Shown here one piece after another: positions 7,523-14,931 of a DNA stretch of 64,000 bases. The position numbers and the translations under genes are program-made. The DNA is from Methanolobus sediminis (GTDB lineage Archaea > Halobacteriota > Methanosarcinia > Methanosarcinales > Methanosarcinaceae): the NCBI RefSeq assembly GCF_031312595.1, contig NZ_CP133592.1, positions 2,418,001-2,482,000 on the forward strand. Reading direction: 5' to 3'. Each line of letters starts with the position of its first letter. The stretch's first letter is position 1. The notes under the pieces were generated by a model that was not told where the DNA came from, made no database searches, and was given only the letters and a program-made list of their open reading frames with translations.

Positions 7523-9433
7523 ATGGCGGTAGAAGAAGTACTATCTGATTTGAAGAAGAAAATAGAAGAAAAACTACCTAGCGGTACTACTATTTCTAGT
7601 GTTGAGTTTGAAGGCCCCCAGCTAGTTGTTTATACAGAAGAGCCTAAAAAGTTTGCAGATAACGGTAATATTGTCAGGAATCTGGCAAAGGCACTGAGGA
7701 CTCGTATTGTTGTACGTCCTGATCCAAAGGTGCTGATTCCTCCTGAGGAATCAATTGATAAAATATTGCAGACCGTTCCGGAAGAGTCCGGTGTTTCTAA
7801 TTATCACTTCGATCCTGATGTAGGCGAGGTTATAATAGAAGCTGAAAAACCCGGTCTTGTAATTGGAAAACACGGCGAGACTTTAAGAGAGATAACTAAA
7901 AAGATAGGATGGACCCCGAAAGTCGTGAGGACTCCACCTATTAAATCACGTACTGTGCAGAACATACGTGAGTTCATGCGTACTAATCATAAAGAAAGAA
8001 AGGACATCCTCAAATCAGTTGGAAGGAAGATCCACAGGGGATGCACTTCAAAAGATGAATGGGTAAGGGTAACTTCTCTTGGTGGTGCAAAGGAAGTAGG
8101 AAGAAGCTGTTTTATCATTTCCACTCCAGAATCCCGTATAATGATCGATTGTGGTGTTAATGTTGGTTCAGATGACAACATGACTCCTTATCTCTATGTG
8201 CCTGAAGCATTCCCGATCAACCAGATTGATGCGGTGGTACTGACACATGCTCACCTTGACCACCAGGGTCTTGTGCCACTTCTTTACAAGTATGGTTTTG
8301 AAGGACCAATTTACTGTACCCCTCCAACAAGGGATCTTATGGCACTCCTTCAGCTTGACTACATCGATGTAGCTGCAAAGGAAGGCAAGAGGCCACCTTA
8401 CGCTTCAGCTGATGTCAGGGAAGGACTGAAACATACAATTGTTCTTGATTATGAGGAAGTAACTGACATTGCTCCTGATATCAAACTTACATTCCACAAC
8501 GCAGGACATATTCTTGGTTCTGCTGTATCTCATTTCCATATTGGGGATGGTCTTCACAATGTTGTTGTCACTGGTGACTTCAAGTATGAGAAGACAAGAC
8601 TCTTTGATGCTGCAGTTAATAAATTCCCACGTGTTGAGAGTGTTATCATGGAATCTACTTATGGAAATTCCAATGCAACACAGCCTTCACTTCAGGAAGC
8701 TGAACAAAACCTGCAGAACATTGTTAATTCTACATTGAAGAACGATGGAATTGTTCTGATCCCTGCCTTTGCAGTAGGAAGAAGCCAGGAAGTAATGATC
8801 GTTCTTGAAGATGCAATCCGCAAGGGAATCATACCAAATGTTCCTGTTTATCTGGACGGTATGATATGGGAAGCAACTGCGATCCATGCAACATATCCAG
8901 AGTATCTTAACAATGATTTGCGTAAACTCATTTTCCAGAAAGGACAGAACCCATTCCTTTCAGAGTGCTTCAAGCCTGTTGATTCTAATGAACTTCGCCA
9001 GAAGATCATTGAGGAACCACATCCATGTGTGATTCTTTCCACATCAGGTATGATGAATGCAGGTCCTGTTATTGAATACTTCAAGGCTTTTGCTGAGAAT
9101 GAGAATAATACGCTTGTTTTCGTAGGTTATCAGGCAGATGGAACTCTTGGTAGAAGGATCCAGAAAGGATGGAAGGAAATACCAATCTCTACAAGAGAAG
9201 GTACTCATGTTGTAAAAATGAATATGAATGTAGAGGTTGTTGACGGTTTCTCAGGTCACTCTGATAGAAGGCAGCTTATGTCTTATATCCAGAAGATGAA
9301 GCCACGCCCGGAAAGAGTCTATACCGAACACGGTGATGAGCGTTCATGCATAGACCTTGCAAGCTCCATCCATAAAAAGAACAAGATGGAGACAAAAGCA
9401 CTTACAAATCTTGAAACAGTACGGTTGGTATAA
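7523..9433 (+). CDS. fttA: FttA / aCPSF1: KH plus beta-CASP ribonuclease, transcription termination factor
   Basis: A 636-residue protein with two N-terminal KH-type RNA-binding domains (GKHG at 115-118), a metallo-beta-lactamase domain with THAHLDHQG (His242, His244, Asp246, His247), and a beta-CASP domain up to the C-terminus. The later zinc ligands are in [18 protein letters not shown] and [10 protein letters not shown]. In archaea this enzyme cleaves nascent RNA at U-rich sites and releases RNA polymerase. AAGGAAGG lies upstream of the ATG. A strong hairpin terminator overlaps its own stop codon. The call is certain; the role is known from other archaea. Confidence 0.96.
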   Translation: MAVEEVLSDLKKKIEEKLPSGTTISSVEFEGPQLVVYTEEPKKFADNGNIVRNLAKALRTRIVVRPDPKVLIPPEESIDKILQTVPEESGVSNYHFDPDVGEVIIEAEKPGLVIGKHGETLREITKKIGWTPKVVRTPPIKSRTVQNIREFMRTNHKERKDILKSVGRKIHRGCTSKDEWVRVTSLGGAKEVGRSCFIISTPESRIMIDCGVNVGSDDNMTPYLYVPEAFPINQIDAVVLTHAHLDHQGLVPLLYKYGFEGPIYCTPPTRDLMALLQLDYIDVAAKEGKRPPYASADVREGLKHTIVLDYEEVTDIAPDIKLTFHNAGHILGSAVSHFHIGDGLHNVVVTGDFKYEKTRLFDAAVNKFPRVESVIMESTYGNSNATQPSLQEAEQNLQNIVNSTLKNDGIVLIPAFAVGRSQEVMIVLEDAIRKGIIPNVPVYLDGMIWEATAIHATYPEYLNNDLRKLIFQKGQNPFLSECFKPVDSNELRQKIIEEPHPCVILSTSGMMNAGPVIEYFKAFAENENNTLVFVGYQADGTLGRRIQKGWKEIPISTREGTHVVKMNMNVEVVDGFSGHSDRRQLMSYIQKMKPRPERVYTEHGDERSCIDLASSIHKKNKMETKALTNLETVRLV

Positions 9434-9450
9434 CCGTACAATCTTTTTTT
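9419..9450 (+). terminator. Hairpin terminator overlapping the fttA stop
   Basis: GTACGGTT (9419-9426) pairs perfectly with AACCGTAC (9432-9439) around a 5-base loop, so the stop codon at 9431-9433 lies inside the hairpin. A run of seven T and several more T-rich tracts follow. It separates fttA from the convergent HAD gene. Confidence 0.8.
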
Positions 9451-9487
9451 GTTTTATTTTTCTTGTTTTTCGTTTTTCAGATTACAT

Positions 9488-10138
9488 TTATTGCTCTTTA
9501 GCAAGACTATTCAGGTACTCAATAAGTTCAGAATGATTCCTAACTACAAAATCAGCTTCCTTAAGCTTAGATTCATCAAGATAGGTCGGAATTCCTACAC
9601 AAAAAACACCTGCATTCTTAGCAGATTCAACACCCAGGGGTGCATTCTCTACAATAAGACACTCATCTTTACTGAGACCTAATTTTGCAATTGCTTTTTC
9701 ATATGGTTCCGGGTCAGGTTTTCCATTTTTAACATCTTCTCCGGAAATAATGACATCGAATATTCCGGGATAGAACTTATCCATAAGTGATGTAACAATT
9801 GTCCTGTCGGCACCTGATGCTACTGCCAGTTTAAACTTGTTTTTCAGGGAACTGAGGCATTCATACATGCCTTCAAAAGCTTCAGCACGATTGTTTTCAA
9901 GGAAATGTGCTCTTTTCTTTTCGAGTATTTCAGCATATATCTCAGGGTTCGGTGTCCTTCCAGCCCTGCTAAAAAAGATGTTGATAACTCCTACGTGATT
10001 CGACCCTTCGATCTCATAGATTTCTTCTTCGGTGACTTCCATATCGTAATCTGCAAAAACTTCAACCCATGCTTTTGCATGAAATGGCATTGAGTTAACC
10101 AGAACTCCGTCAGAGTCAAAAACAATTCCTTTTAACAT
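9488..10138 (-). CDS. HAD-superfamily sugar-phosphatase / beta-phosphoglucomutase-like hydrolase
   Basis: A 216-residue soluble HAD hydrolase. The nucleophile motif is IVFDSDGVLVNSM (Asp8 and Asp10), the second motif is AVASGADRTIV, the Lys motif is KNGKPDPEPYEKA, and the last is CLIVENAPLGVESAKNAG. The cap is alpha-helical as in beta-phosphoglucomutase. The start at 10138 is chosen because it opens directly on the conserved first strand; upstream in-frame starts at 10171 and 10282 would add unrelated residues. It is convergent with fttA. The substrate, probably a small phosphoester, cannot be named. Confidence 0.85.
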   Translation of the reverse strand: MLKGIVFDSDGVLVNSMPFHAKAWVEVFADYDMEVTEEEIYEIEGSNHVGVINIFFSRAGRTPNPEIYAEILEKKRAHFLENNRAEAFEGMYECLSSLKNKFKLAVASGADRTIVTSLMDKFYPGIFDVIISGEDVKNGKPDPEPYEKAIAKLGLSKDECLIVENAPLGVESAKNAGVFCVGIPTYLDESKLKEADFVVRNHSELIEYLNSLAKEQ

Positions 10139-10229
10139 GGGTCTTTCTTGAAGATGTTTTCTGATAAACATTGTGGATAGACCCAATGTTTCTAAAAAAA
10201 ACAGTATAAAGTCACACTTTATACTTACA

Positions 10230-11465
10230 TTATCTTGGCATTCCTCCTCCTGGCGGCATATTTCCTCCTCCATGCATTCCACCGCCGTCCATCATCTCTG
10301 CTTGTATCTCATATATCTGCACGCCATTTACGATTACGGTTCCTCCATTTATGTAAGATTCTTCATCTACATCGATTCCGGAATTACATGTGATCGTTAT
10401 GTAACCATCATTAATGGTTACCGTGCCATTTGCATCAATTCCATCTGTATCTCCGCTAGCCATCTCTATGTTAATGGTACCGCCATTAATGACAATTTCA
10501 ACATCATAAGCAGTACTTTTCCTGGCAGCATTGATCCCATCATCGGTCGCATAAATATCAATGTTACAATCATTGATCACGATATAGGTCGCTTCAATTC
10601 CTTCAGAAGCTTTTGTAATTGTGATATTTCCACCATCGATCTGTATGAATCCGGCAGCGGTTATCCCGTCATCAGCTGCATAGATCTCAAACGTTCCACT
10701 GTAAATGTAAATGTTCCCTAAACTATCGTCTTCATCATTTTCACAATGGAAAGCATCTTTTGAAGAATTGACATCAAATGTTCCATCGTAGATCAGAATT
10801 CTATCATTAGCCTCAAAAGAATCCAGTTCTGAAGTAACATAATAAGTTCCTCCAGTAATTTTAAGATCATCTTTGCTACTAATTCCGTTTTCCGACGAAA
10901 CGATTTCTAAAGAGCCGACACCATTGAAAACTAAATCATCTTTTGAAAATATGACTGCATCGAGATTTGTATCTCCATCGCTAACAAAAGACCCTGCTGT
11001 TTCCATATAATTCTCACTATCTGTGGTAGTAATGAAAACCTTGTCCGCTGACTTAACGTAGATAACTGGCATGTCCTCATTAACGATATTCAGACCATCC
11101 AGAACGATCTGGACTTTGCTTTCATCTGGTGCATCTACATAAATAGTAACTTCAGTAGCCTCGCCACTTATTACATAAACCCCTTCTTCAGAAATTGTAA
11201 TATCAGTGTCTGAATCCACTTCTATATATGTTGCATCTTCCAGATCTGCTTCTTGTTCCAGATCCCTGTCGGTAAATTCTGAGCTTGCTGAATATATCGA
11301 AATATCATCATTACTTTCTCCTGTAATAGTAGAGACAATACTTCCTTCACCACTTAGATCATTATTACTTTCTTCTGTAATTGTGGAGACAATACTTCCT
11401 CCACTACTTAAAAAAATAAGTAGCAAGGCTAGTAAAGCTCCCCCTATCAAAATATACTTTTTCAT
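10230..11465 (-). CDS. Membrane-anchored beta-helix carbohydrate-binding-like protein (Cthe_2159 type)
   Basis: A 411-residue exported protein. An N-terminal hydrophobic segment (YILIGGALLALLLIFLSSG) acts as signal or anchor. A 54-base tandem duplication then repeats GSIVSTIT (DNA around 11332 and 11386). From about residue 80 onward come many short parallel-strand repeats such as GGNITIT, INDCNIDIYATDDGIN and NGTVTINDG, as in right-handed beta-helix proteins of the Cthe_2159 family, known to bind acidic polysaccharide. The C-terminus is Gly/Met/Pro rich. It is the last gene of an operon with a DUF4956 protein and a VTC-domain protein, a trio I recall from Firmicutes, which suggests surface-polymer handling. 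Confidence 0.8.
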   Translation of the reverse strand: MKKYILIGGALLALLLIFLSSGGSIVSTITEESNNDLSGEGSIVSTITGESNDDISIYSASSEFTDRDLEQEADLEDATYIEVDSDTDITISEEGVYVISGEATEVTIYVDAPDESKVQIVLDGLNIVNEDMPVIYVKSADKVFITTTDSENYMETAGSFVSDGDTNLDAVIFSKDDLVFNGVGSLEIVSSENGISSKDDLKITGGTYYVTSELDSFEANDRILIYDGTFDVNSSKDAFHCENDEDDSLGNIYIYSGTFEIYAADDGITAAGFIQIDGGNITITKASEGIEATYIVINDCNIDIYATDDGINAARKSTAYDVEIVINGGTINIEMASGDTDGIDANGTVTINDGYITITCNSGIDVDEESYINGGTVIVNGVQIYEIQAEMMDGGGMHGGGNMPPGGGMPR

Positions 11466-11483
11466 TTTTTCCCTCTTATGATT

Positions 11484-12179
11484 TCATAGGTCTGTGGTGT
11501 TGTAACCGGTTATCAGGAACACTTTCTGATTTCCATTCTGACTTTTGATAGATTGAATGAACTCATGCTTGTTGGCGTTTTTCTTGAGTATTATGCTGTA
11601 GACAAGTTCTGTCACTGTTCCTGAGCGGACTGAATCTATTCCTATGAGTTCTGCTGATTGTGTGTATTTGACGAATGTCCTGTCAAATAGTTCTTCAAAA
11701 TCAACATCCTTATCAAGCTGGATTTTCAGTATCTGGCTCATGGCAGGTCTTGCAAACCAGTCAAATTCAAACATTATGAAGATAAGGGCACCAATCACAC
11801 AGGTTGCTATTATCGCCAGCATGTAGAATTTTGTACCCGTTGCCATACCGATCGCCATAGCGAAGAATATGAAACCGATATCACGGATCTCTTTCACTGC
11901 ATTCCTGAAACGTATGATGGACAATGCACCTACAAGTGAGAATGCACGTGCAATGTTCGAGCCCACAATGAGCATGATGACATCTACGATCAGTCCCATC
12001 ATGATGAGAGTGTGGACGTAACTCTGGGTGTAGGATGTTCCTTTGTGCGTGCGTTTGTACAGCCATCCGATGGCTGCTAATAATATAAAACCTAATACAA
12101 GACCCACAAAAACGTCGGTGGCTGTGAAGGTTCCGCTTAAGTCTTCGAAATCCAATAGACTTTCAATATCTACTGCCAT
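11484..12179 (-). CDS. DUF4956 membrane protein
   Basis: A 231-residue protein with four predicted membrane segments in its first 140 residues, the signature run GALSIIRFRNAVKEIRDIGF between segments, and a cytoplasmic C-terminal domain from about 150 (ILKIQLDKDVDFEELF onward). This matches DUF4956. The start is the ATG at 12179: it lies one base after the VTC stop (TAA-A-ATG), whereas a longer frame would run back into that gene. In bacteria DUF4956 genes commonly accompany VTC and CotH-like or beta-helix genes; the biochemical role is unknown. Confidence 0.85.
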   Translation of the reverse strand: MAVDIESLLDFEDLSGTFTATDVFVGLVLGFILLAAIGWLYKRTHKGTSYTQSYVHTLIMMGLIVDVIMLIVGSNIARAFSLVGALSIIRFRNAVKEIRDIGFIFFAMAIGMATGTKFYMLAIIATCVIGALIFIMFEFDWFARPAMSQILKIQLDKDVDFEELFDRTFVKYTQSAELIGIDSVRSGTVTELVYSIILKKNANKHEFIQSIKSQNGNQKVFLITGYNTTDL

Positions 12180-12180
12180 T

Positions 12181-12927
12181 TTAGTAAACCTCAATTCTTT
12201 GCGGGAACTCGTTCGCCACATCCAGTCCTGTACAGTACTTGCTTATTCTGACGAGTCTGTAGTTGTTCTGGGCGATGAGTTCTGTAAGCCAGTAAGGAAC
12301 TCTCTCATTGACTTTGATCTCAAGGATCACTCGATCAGGCGATACTATATATCTTCCAGGATTCTTGGAGGCCAGATCCAGATCATTGACTCTGTATCTT
12401 ATGTTAGAGTCAAAGGTTATCCTCAGGCCGTTGTCATAATCCGTTCCAGTATACGCGTGTCTGAAATAACTTGTGATGAGTGTTGGCTGGAGGTTTCTTT
12501 CCTCGATCATTCCCAGAACCTCTTCCATGACGGGTCTGTCTCTTTCATCATACTCATCGGGGAGACGATGCTCGTCGCAGAGTGTCATAGCATCCTTGTA
12601 AGTTATTGCAATCCTGCGCTTCTGTATTGTTTTATCGTAACGTTGTTTGACCTCGACGAATACCATGGAATCTTCTGTCATTTTCTCTTCAGTTTCGTAT
12701 ATACGAACTCTAAGCTTTTTCCGGAATTTTAGTCCATCAACCTTTTCCCAATAACATTGAAGATCCGGACTATCATAGTACAGACTTGAGATTACGTAGT
12801 CCCCTGAATTCCATGCATATTGATCAGGAAGCATGTAAGCCTCTATCTGCTGTTTAAATTCGCGTGTCTGCTCCATTGATAGCAGATACTTTAATTCAAA
12901 ACGATTGAACTTTCGAATAGGTTCCAT
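12181..12927 (-). CDS. VTC-domain polyphosphate polymerase-like protein
   Basis: A 248-residue soluble protein of the VTC fold, a tunnel-shaped triphosphate-metalloenzyme relative that in yeast makes polyphosphate from ATP. Signature pieces are RFELKYLLS (8-16), SSLYYDSPDL, RKKLRVRIYE, VFVEVKQRYDKTIQKRR and the C-terminal VILEIKVNERVPYWL. Basic residues alternate along strands and Glu of the EVKQR and EIKVN motifs would hold the metal. The ATG at 12927 follows AAGGAGAAAAGG, so the longer frame to 12954 is rejected. It is the first gene of the VTC / DUF4956 / beta-helix operon and has a long structured leader. Confidence 0.85.
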   Translation of the reverse strand: MEPIRKFNRFELKYLLSMEQTREFKQQIEAYMLPDQYAWNSGDYVISSLYYDSPDLQCYWEKVDGLKFRKKLRVRIYETEEKMTEDSMVFVEVKQRYDKTIQKRRIAITYKDAMTLCDEHRLPDEYDERDRPVMEEVLGMIEERNLQPTLITSYFRHAYTGTDYDNGLRITFDSNIRYRVNDLDLASKNPGRYIVSPDRVILEIKVNERVPYWLTELIAQNNYRLVRISKYCTGLDVANEFPQRIEVY

Positions 12928-12948
12928 TCCTTTTCTCCTTGTAATTTT

Positions 12949-13150
12949 AATCATCTACAATAATCTCTTGATTTTTACAAGATGATTTTTTGGTGGTAGA
13001 CGACATGAATTTGTGAATGTAAGAAAGATCACATGTTATTTGGTGTACGATATGTATGGTGGTACATTGTTGGTGGTTGGTGATGATGGTGGTTGATGTT
13101 ACGCTAACATGCGATCTTACAATTCGGGGATTGTCAAATGCAAATATAAA
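12949..13150 (-). promoter_or_regulatory. Promoter and long structured leader of the VTC operon
   Basis: On the reverse strand a TATA-like CTTTATATTT lies at 13151-13142, which would start the RNA near 13120. From there the leader of about 190 bases holds nested pairings: TAACATG...CTTACA (13105-13121) with TGTAAG...CATGTTA (13018-13038); the same TAACAT also pairs with ATGTTA at 13096-13101; and AATCATC (12949-12955) pairs with GATGATT (12981-12987) just before the ribosome site at about 12932-12939. The loop between is strongly C/A-rich in the RNA, with repeated CCACC. No reading frame of note is present. Confidence 0.5.
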
Positions 13151-13459
13151 GATACTTGCAATAAAAAAGGTGAAATAAAACTTTAATTTCAGATTGAAAG
13201 AGAATAAAGGTTTGAAACATAAATAAAGCTATAATAGTTGATATTTAATTGTTCAAATGTATTATAAAGCTTCATTTTGGATAATAACCTAAAAATCAAC
13301 GATAATAGTTTTTAAAAGTCATAAATAATTATGATGTATTTGGATAATTTCATGTGGACTGTAATATGCAGATAAAAATGAAAGTAGTTTTTTTTCAGAG
13401 TCAAATATATCATTTTTTGATATCGATAATGATTTATTCCAGCGTTCCGAATTTTAATT
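13151..13459. promoter_or_regulatory. AT-rich divergent intergenic stretch
   Basis: About 300 bases of A/T-rich DNA between the VTC promoter and the zinc-ribbon gene. AAATATATC near 13404-13412 is a possible TATA box for the forward gene. I see no further reading frame or RNA gene. Confidence 0.4.
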
Positions 13460-13666
13460 ATGGGTTCAGAAGACAGCTATTTTCGGGAATGTATAAACTG
13501 TGGCTATAAGCGTGGTTTCCATGTATGTGTTAAGGAAATAAAAGATGGGAAAGCAAGACTTGGACTGATATGCCCAAGTTGTGGTCAGAGTTACGATATC
13601 GGATGGCTTACAGCCGATATCGCAGAGTTTGAGCCGAAAAAAGAAAAAGTATATGAGGACCATTAG
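13460..13666 (+). CDS. Small zinc-ribbon protein
   Basis: A 68-residue protein with two CxxC knuckles, ECINC (residues 10-14) and CPSC (39-42), and conserved-looking YDIGWLTADIAEFEP at the end. This is a single zinc-ribbon domain of unknown role. There is no ribosome site before the ATG; a TATA-like AAATATATC lies about 50 bases upstream, so a short leader is possible. It ends in TAG and its stop overlaps the stop of the convergent gene (13663-13666). Without a homologue search the target cannot be named. Confidence 0.7.
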   Translation: MGSEDSYFRECINCGYKRGFHVCVKEIKDGKARLGLICPSCGQSYDIGWLTADIAEFEPKKEKVYEDH

Positions 13667-14736
13667 GTCTTTTTCAGCTTCTCCATTTCTTTTTTAATCT
13701 TTGATGCACTTTCGCTGTGCTTTTTCTCAAGTTTATCAAACTCTTCCTGGCTGAGTTTATTGTTTTTCCTGTCCTTTTTTATTCGATCAAGCACTGCCAT
13801 CTCTGCTTCATAGAGATCTTCCAGTTCATTGATGTCTTTTGAATTTGCAGGACTATTTTTTCTCATGTAATAATATCCGGCTGCTACTACAATCAAAATA
13901 ACAATTAATACCGGGATTACAAGGTTATTGCCAGATGTTGCAGTATCCTGTACAAGGTCCTTTTCTTCACGGGTAATTGTAAATTCATTGAATTCAGGTG
14001 TGTTCCAGACGTATGAACTGTAATTTGCTTCCATTAAGGTATCATCCGCTGTAAGCAATGCTCCATTTTCAGAACTGAGGCTAATGCCTGTGTTATCATC
14101 ATGGTACACTGTGAGAATAAGTCTGGATATTGGTTGTTCAAGTTCTCCATTTTTGTAAATGACCTTTCGAAGAACTTGATCTCCTGTGTCGGGAAGCACA
14201 TATCTTATACCGTAAAGGAGTGGCATAGCACTGGAACTTTCATTCTTTTCTGAATAGAAATACAGGTAATTTCCATCTCTTGTAAAGTTTACCGGCATGA
14301 CAGAGTTACTACCTGCCATATCTGTGGTCTGGAATTGCATGATTTCAGCATTTTCGGGTATCCAGAGTTTTATTTCAGTTTGCTTAGAGTCCAGGTTCCC
14401 GGAAGATTCTATAAGATACACCATAGATTCGCTGACAACAACGTATCCCGTATTCAGAAGACTTACTTCTATCAGGTGGTTGTATTCGGAAACGTTTCCC
14501 TGTTCGGATATAATGGATTCGGCGGGCAATGTCTCATTGTCAGAAGAAAGGGCCAGGGCCGGTGTTAGCATTATCATGGTGCAGAGTGTCAATGCAAGGC
14601 AAACAAGAAATGCCTTTTTGAATCTGCTTACAGATGAACTGTTATAGGGGAAATAAGGGAAATTAGAAAATGATATTTTCTTCATATTATCACAGGAACA
14701 ATTGAATGGGGAATAATTGAAAGCATTATATTTCAT
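13663..14736 (-). CDS. Exported membrane-anchored protein with cytoplasmic coiled coil
   Basis: A 357-residue protein of unknown function. A signal segment (FKKAFLVCLALTLCTMIMLTPALA) lies at about 39-62, then an extracellular beta-rich domain of some 200 residues with several N-glycosylation sequons, a single membrane segment near 275-293 (LVIPVLIVILIVVAAGYYY), and a charged helix to the end (ELEDLYEAEMAVLDRIKKDR...), likely a short coiled coil. A second start at 14685 (MKKISFSNF) also has a ribosome-like GTGAT and would give a shorter lead before the signal. A TATA-like sequence lies near 14802. It may sense or bind something at the cell surface. Confidence 0.65.
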   Translation of the reverse strand: MKYNAFNYSPFNCSCDNMKKISFSNFPYFPYNSSSVSRFKKAFLVCLALTLCTMIMLTPALALSSDNETLPAESIISEQGNVSEYNHLIEVSLLNTGYVVVSESMVYLIESSGNLDSKQTEIKLWIPENAEIMQFQTTDMAGSNSVMPVNFTRDGNYLYFYSEKNESSSAMPLLYGIRYVLPDTGDQVLRKVIYKNGELEQPISRLILTVYHDDNTGISLSSENGALLTADDTLMEANYSSYVWNTPEFNEFTITREEKDLVQDTATSGNNLVIPVLIVILIVVAAGYYYMRKNSPANSKDINELEDLYEAEMAVLDRIKKDRKNNKLSQEEFDKLEKKHSESASKIKKEMEKLKKT

Positions 14737-14900
14737 TATTGTCCTGTAATTTTTACCGGATGTCTTTATGTTAACGTCCCTGGCAAAATTTCTTATATAT
14801 AAATGTTATGTGGTATCGGTTCTGTCTGTTTTTTTTTATAATTATGGTGATATGGATATTACTAATAATTCTTCATAAATAATAATTCACATTAAAAAAC

Positions 14901-14910
14901 ATTATATATA
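14901..14910 (+). promoter_or_regulatory. TATA box of the mrp operon
   Basis: ATTATATATA ends 21 bases before the mrpA ATG, so transcription would start close to the start codon. AAGGTG at 14923-14928 lies between them. The messenger is either nearly leaderless or driven by a second TATA farther upstream, near 14802-14811. Confidence 0.45.
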
Positions 14911-14931
14911 GGGAATTGAATGTAAGGTGTC

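Noticed and set aside
10173-10721. 182-residue forward frame opposite the beta-helix gene
   Set aside because: It is antisense to a repeat-rich gene; the long frame follows from the regular repeat pattern on the other strand.
10331-11200. Regularly spaced short repeats that could suggest a CRISPR array
   Set aside because: They are in frame with the beta-helix protein and vary in sequence; no identical repeats with unique spacers exist anywhere in the window.
13040-13104. G/T-rich repeated GGTGGT tract as a minisatellite
   Set aside because: The repeats are irregular in spacing and better explained as the loop of the structured VTC leader.
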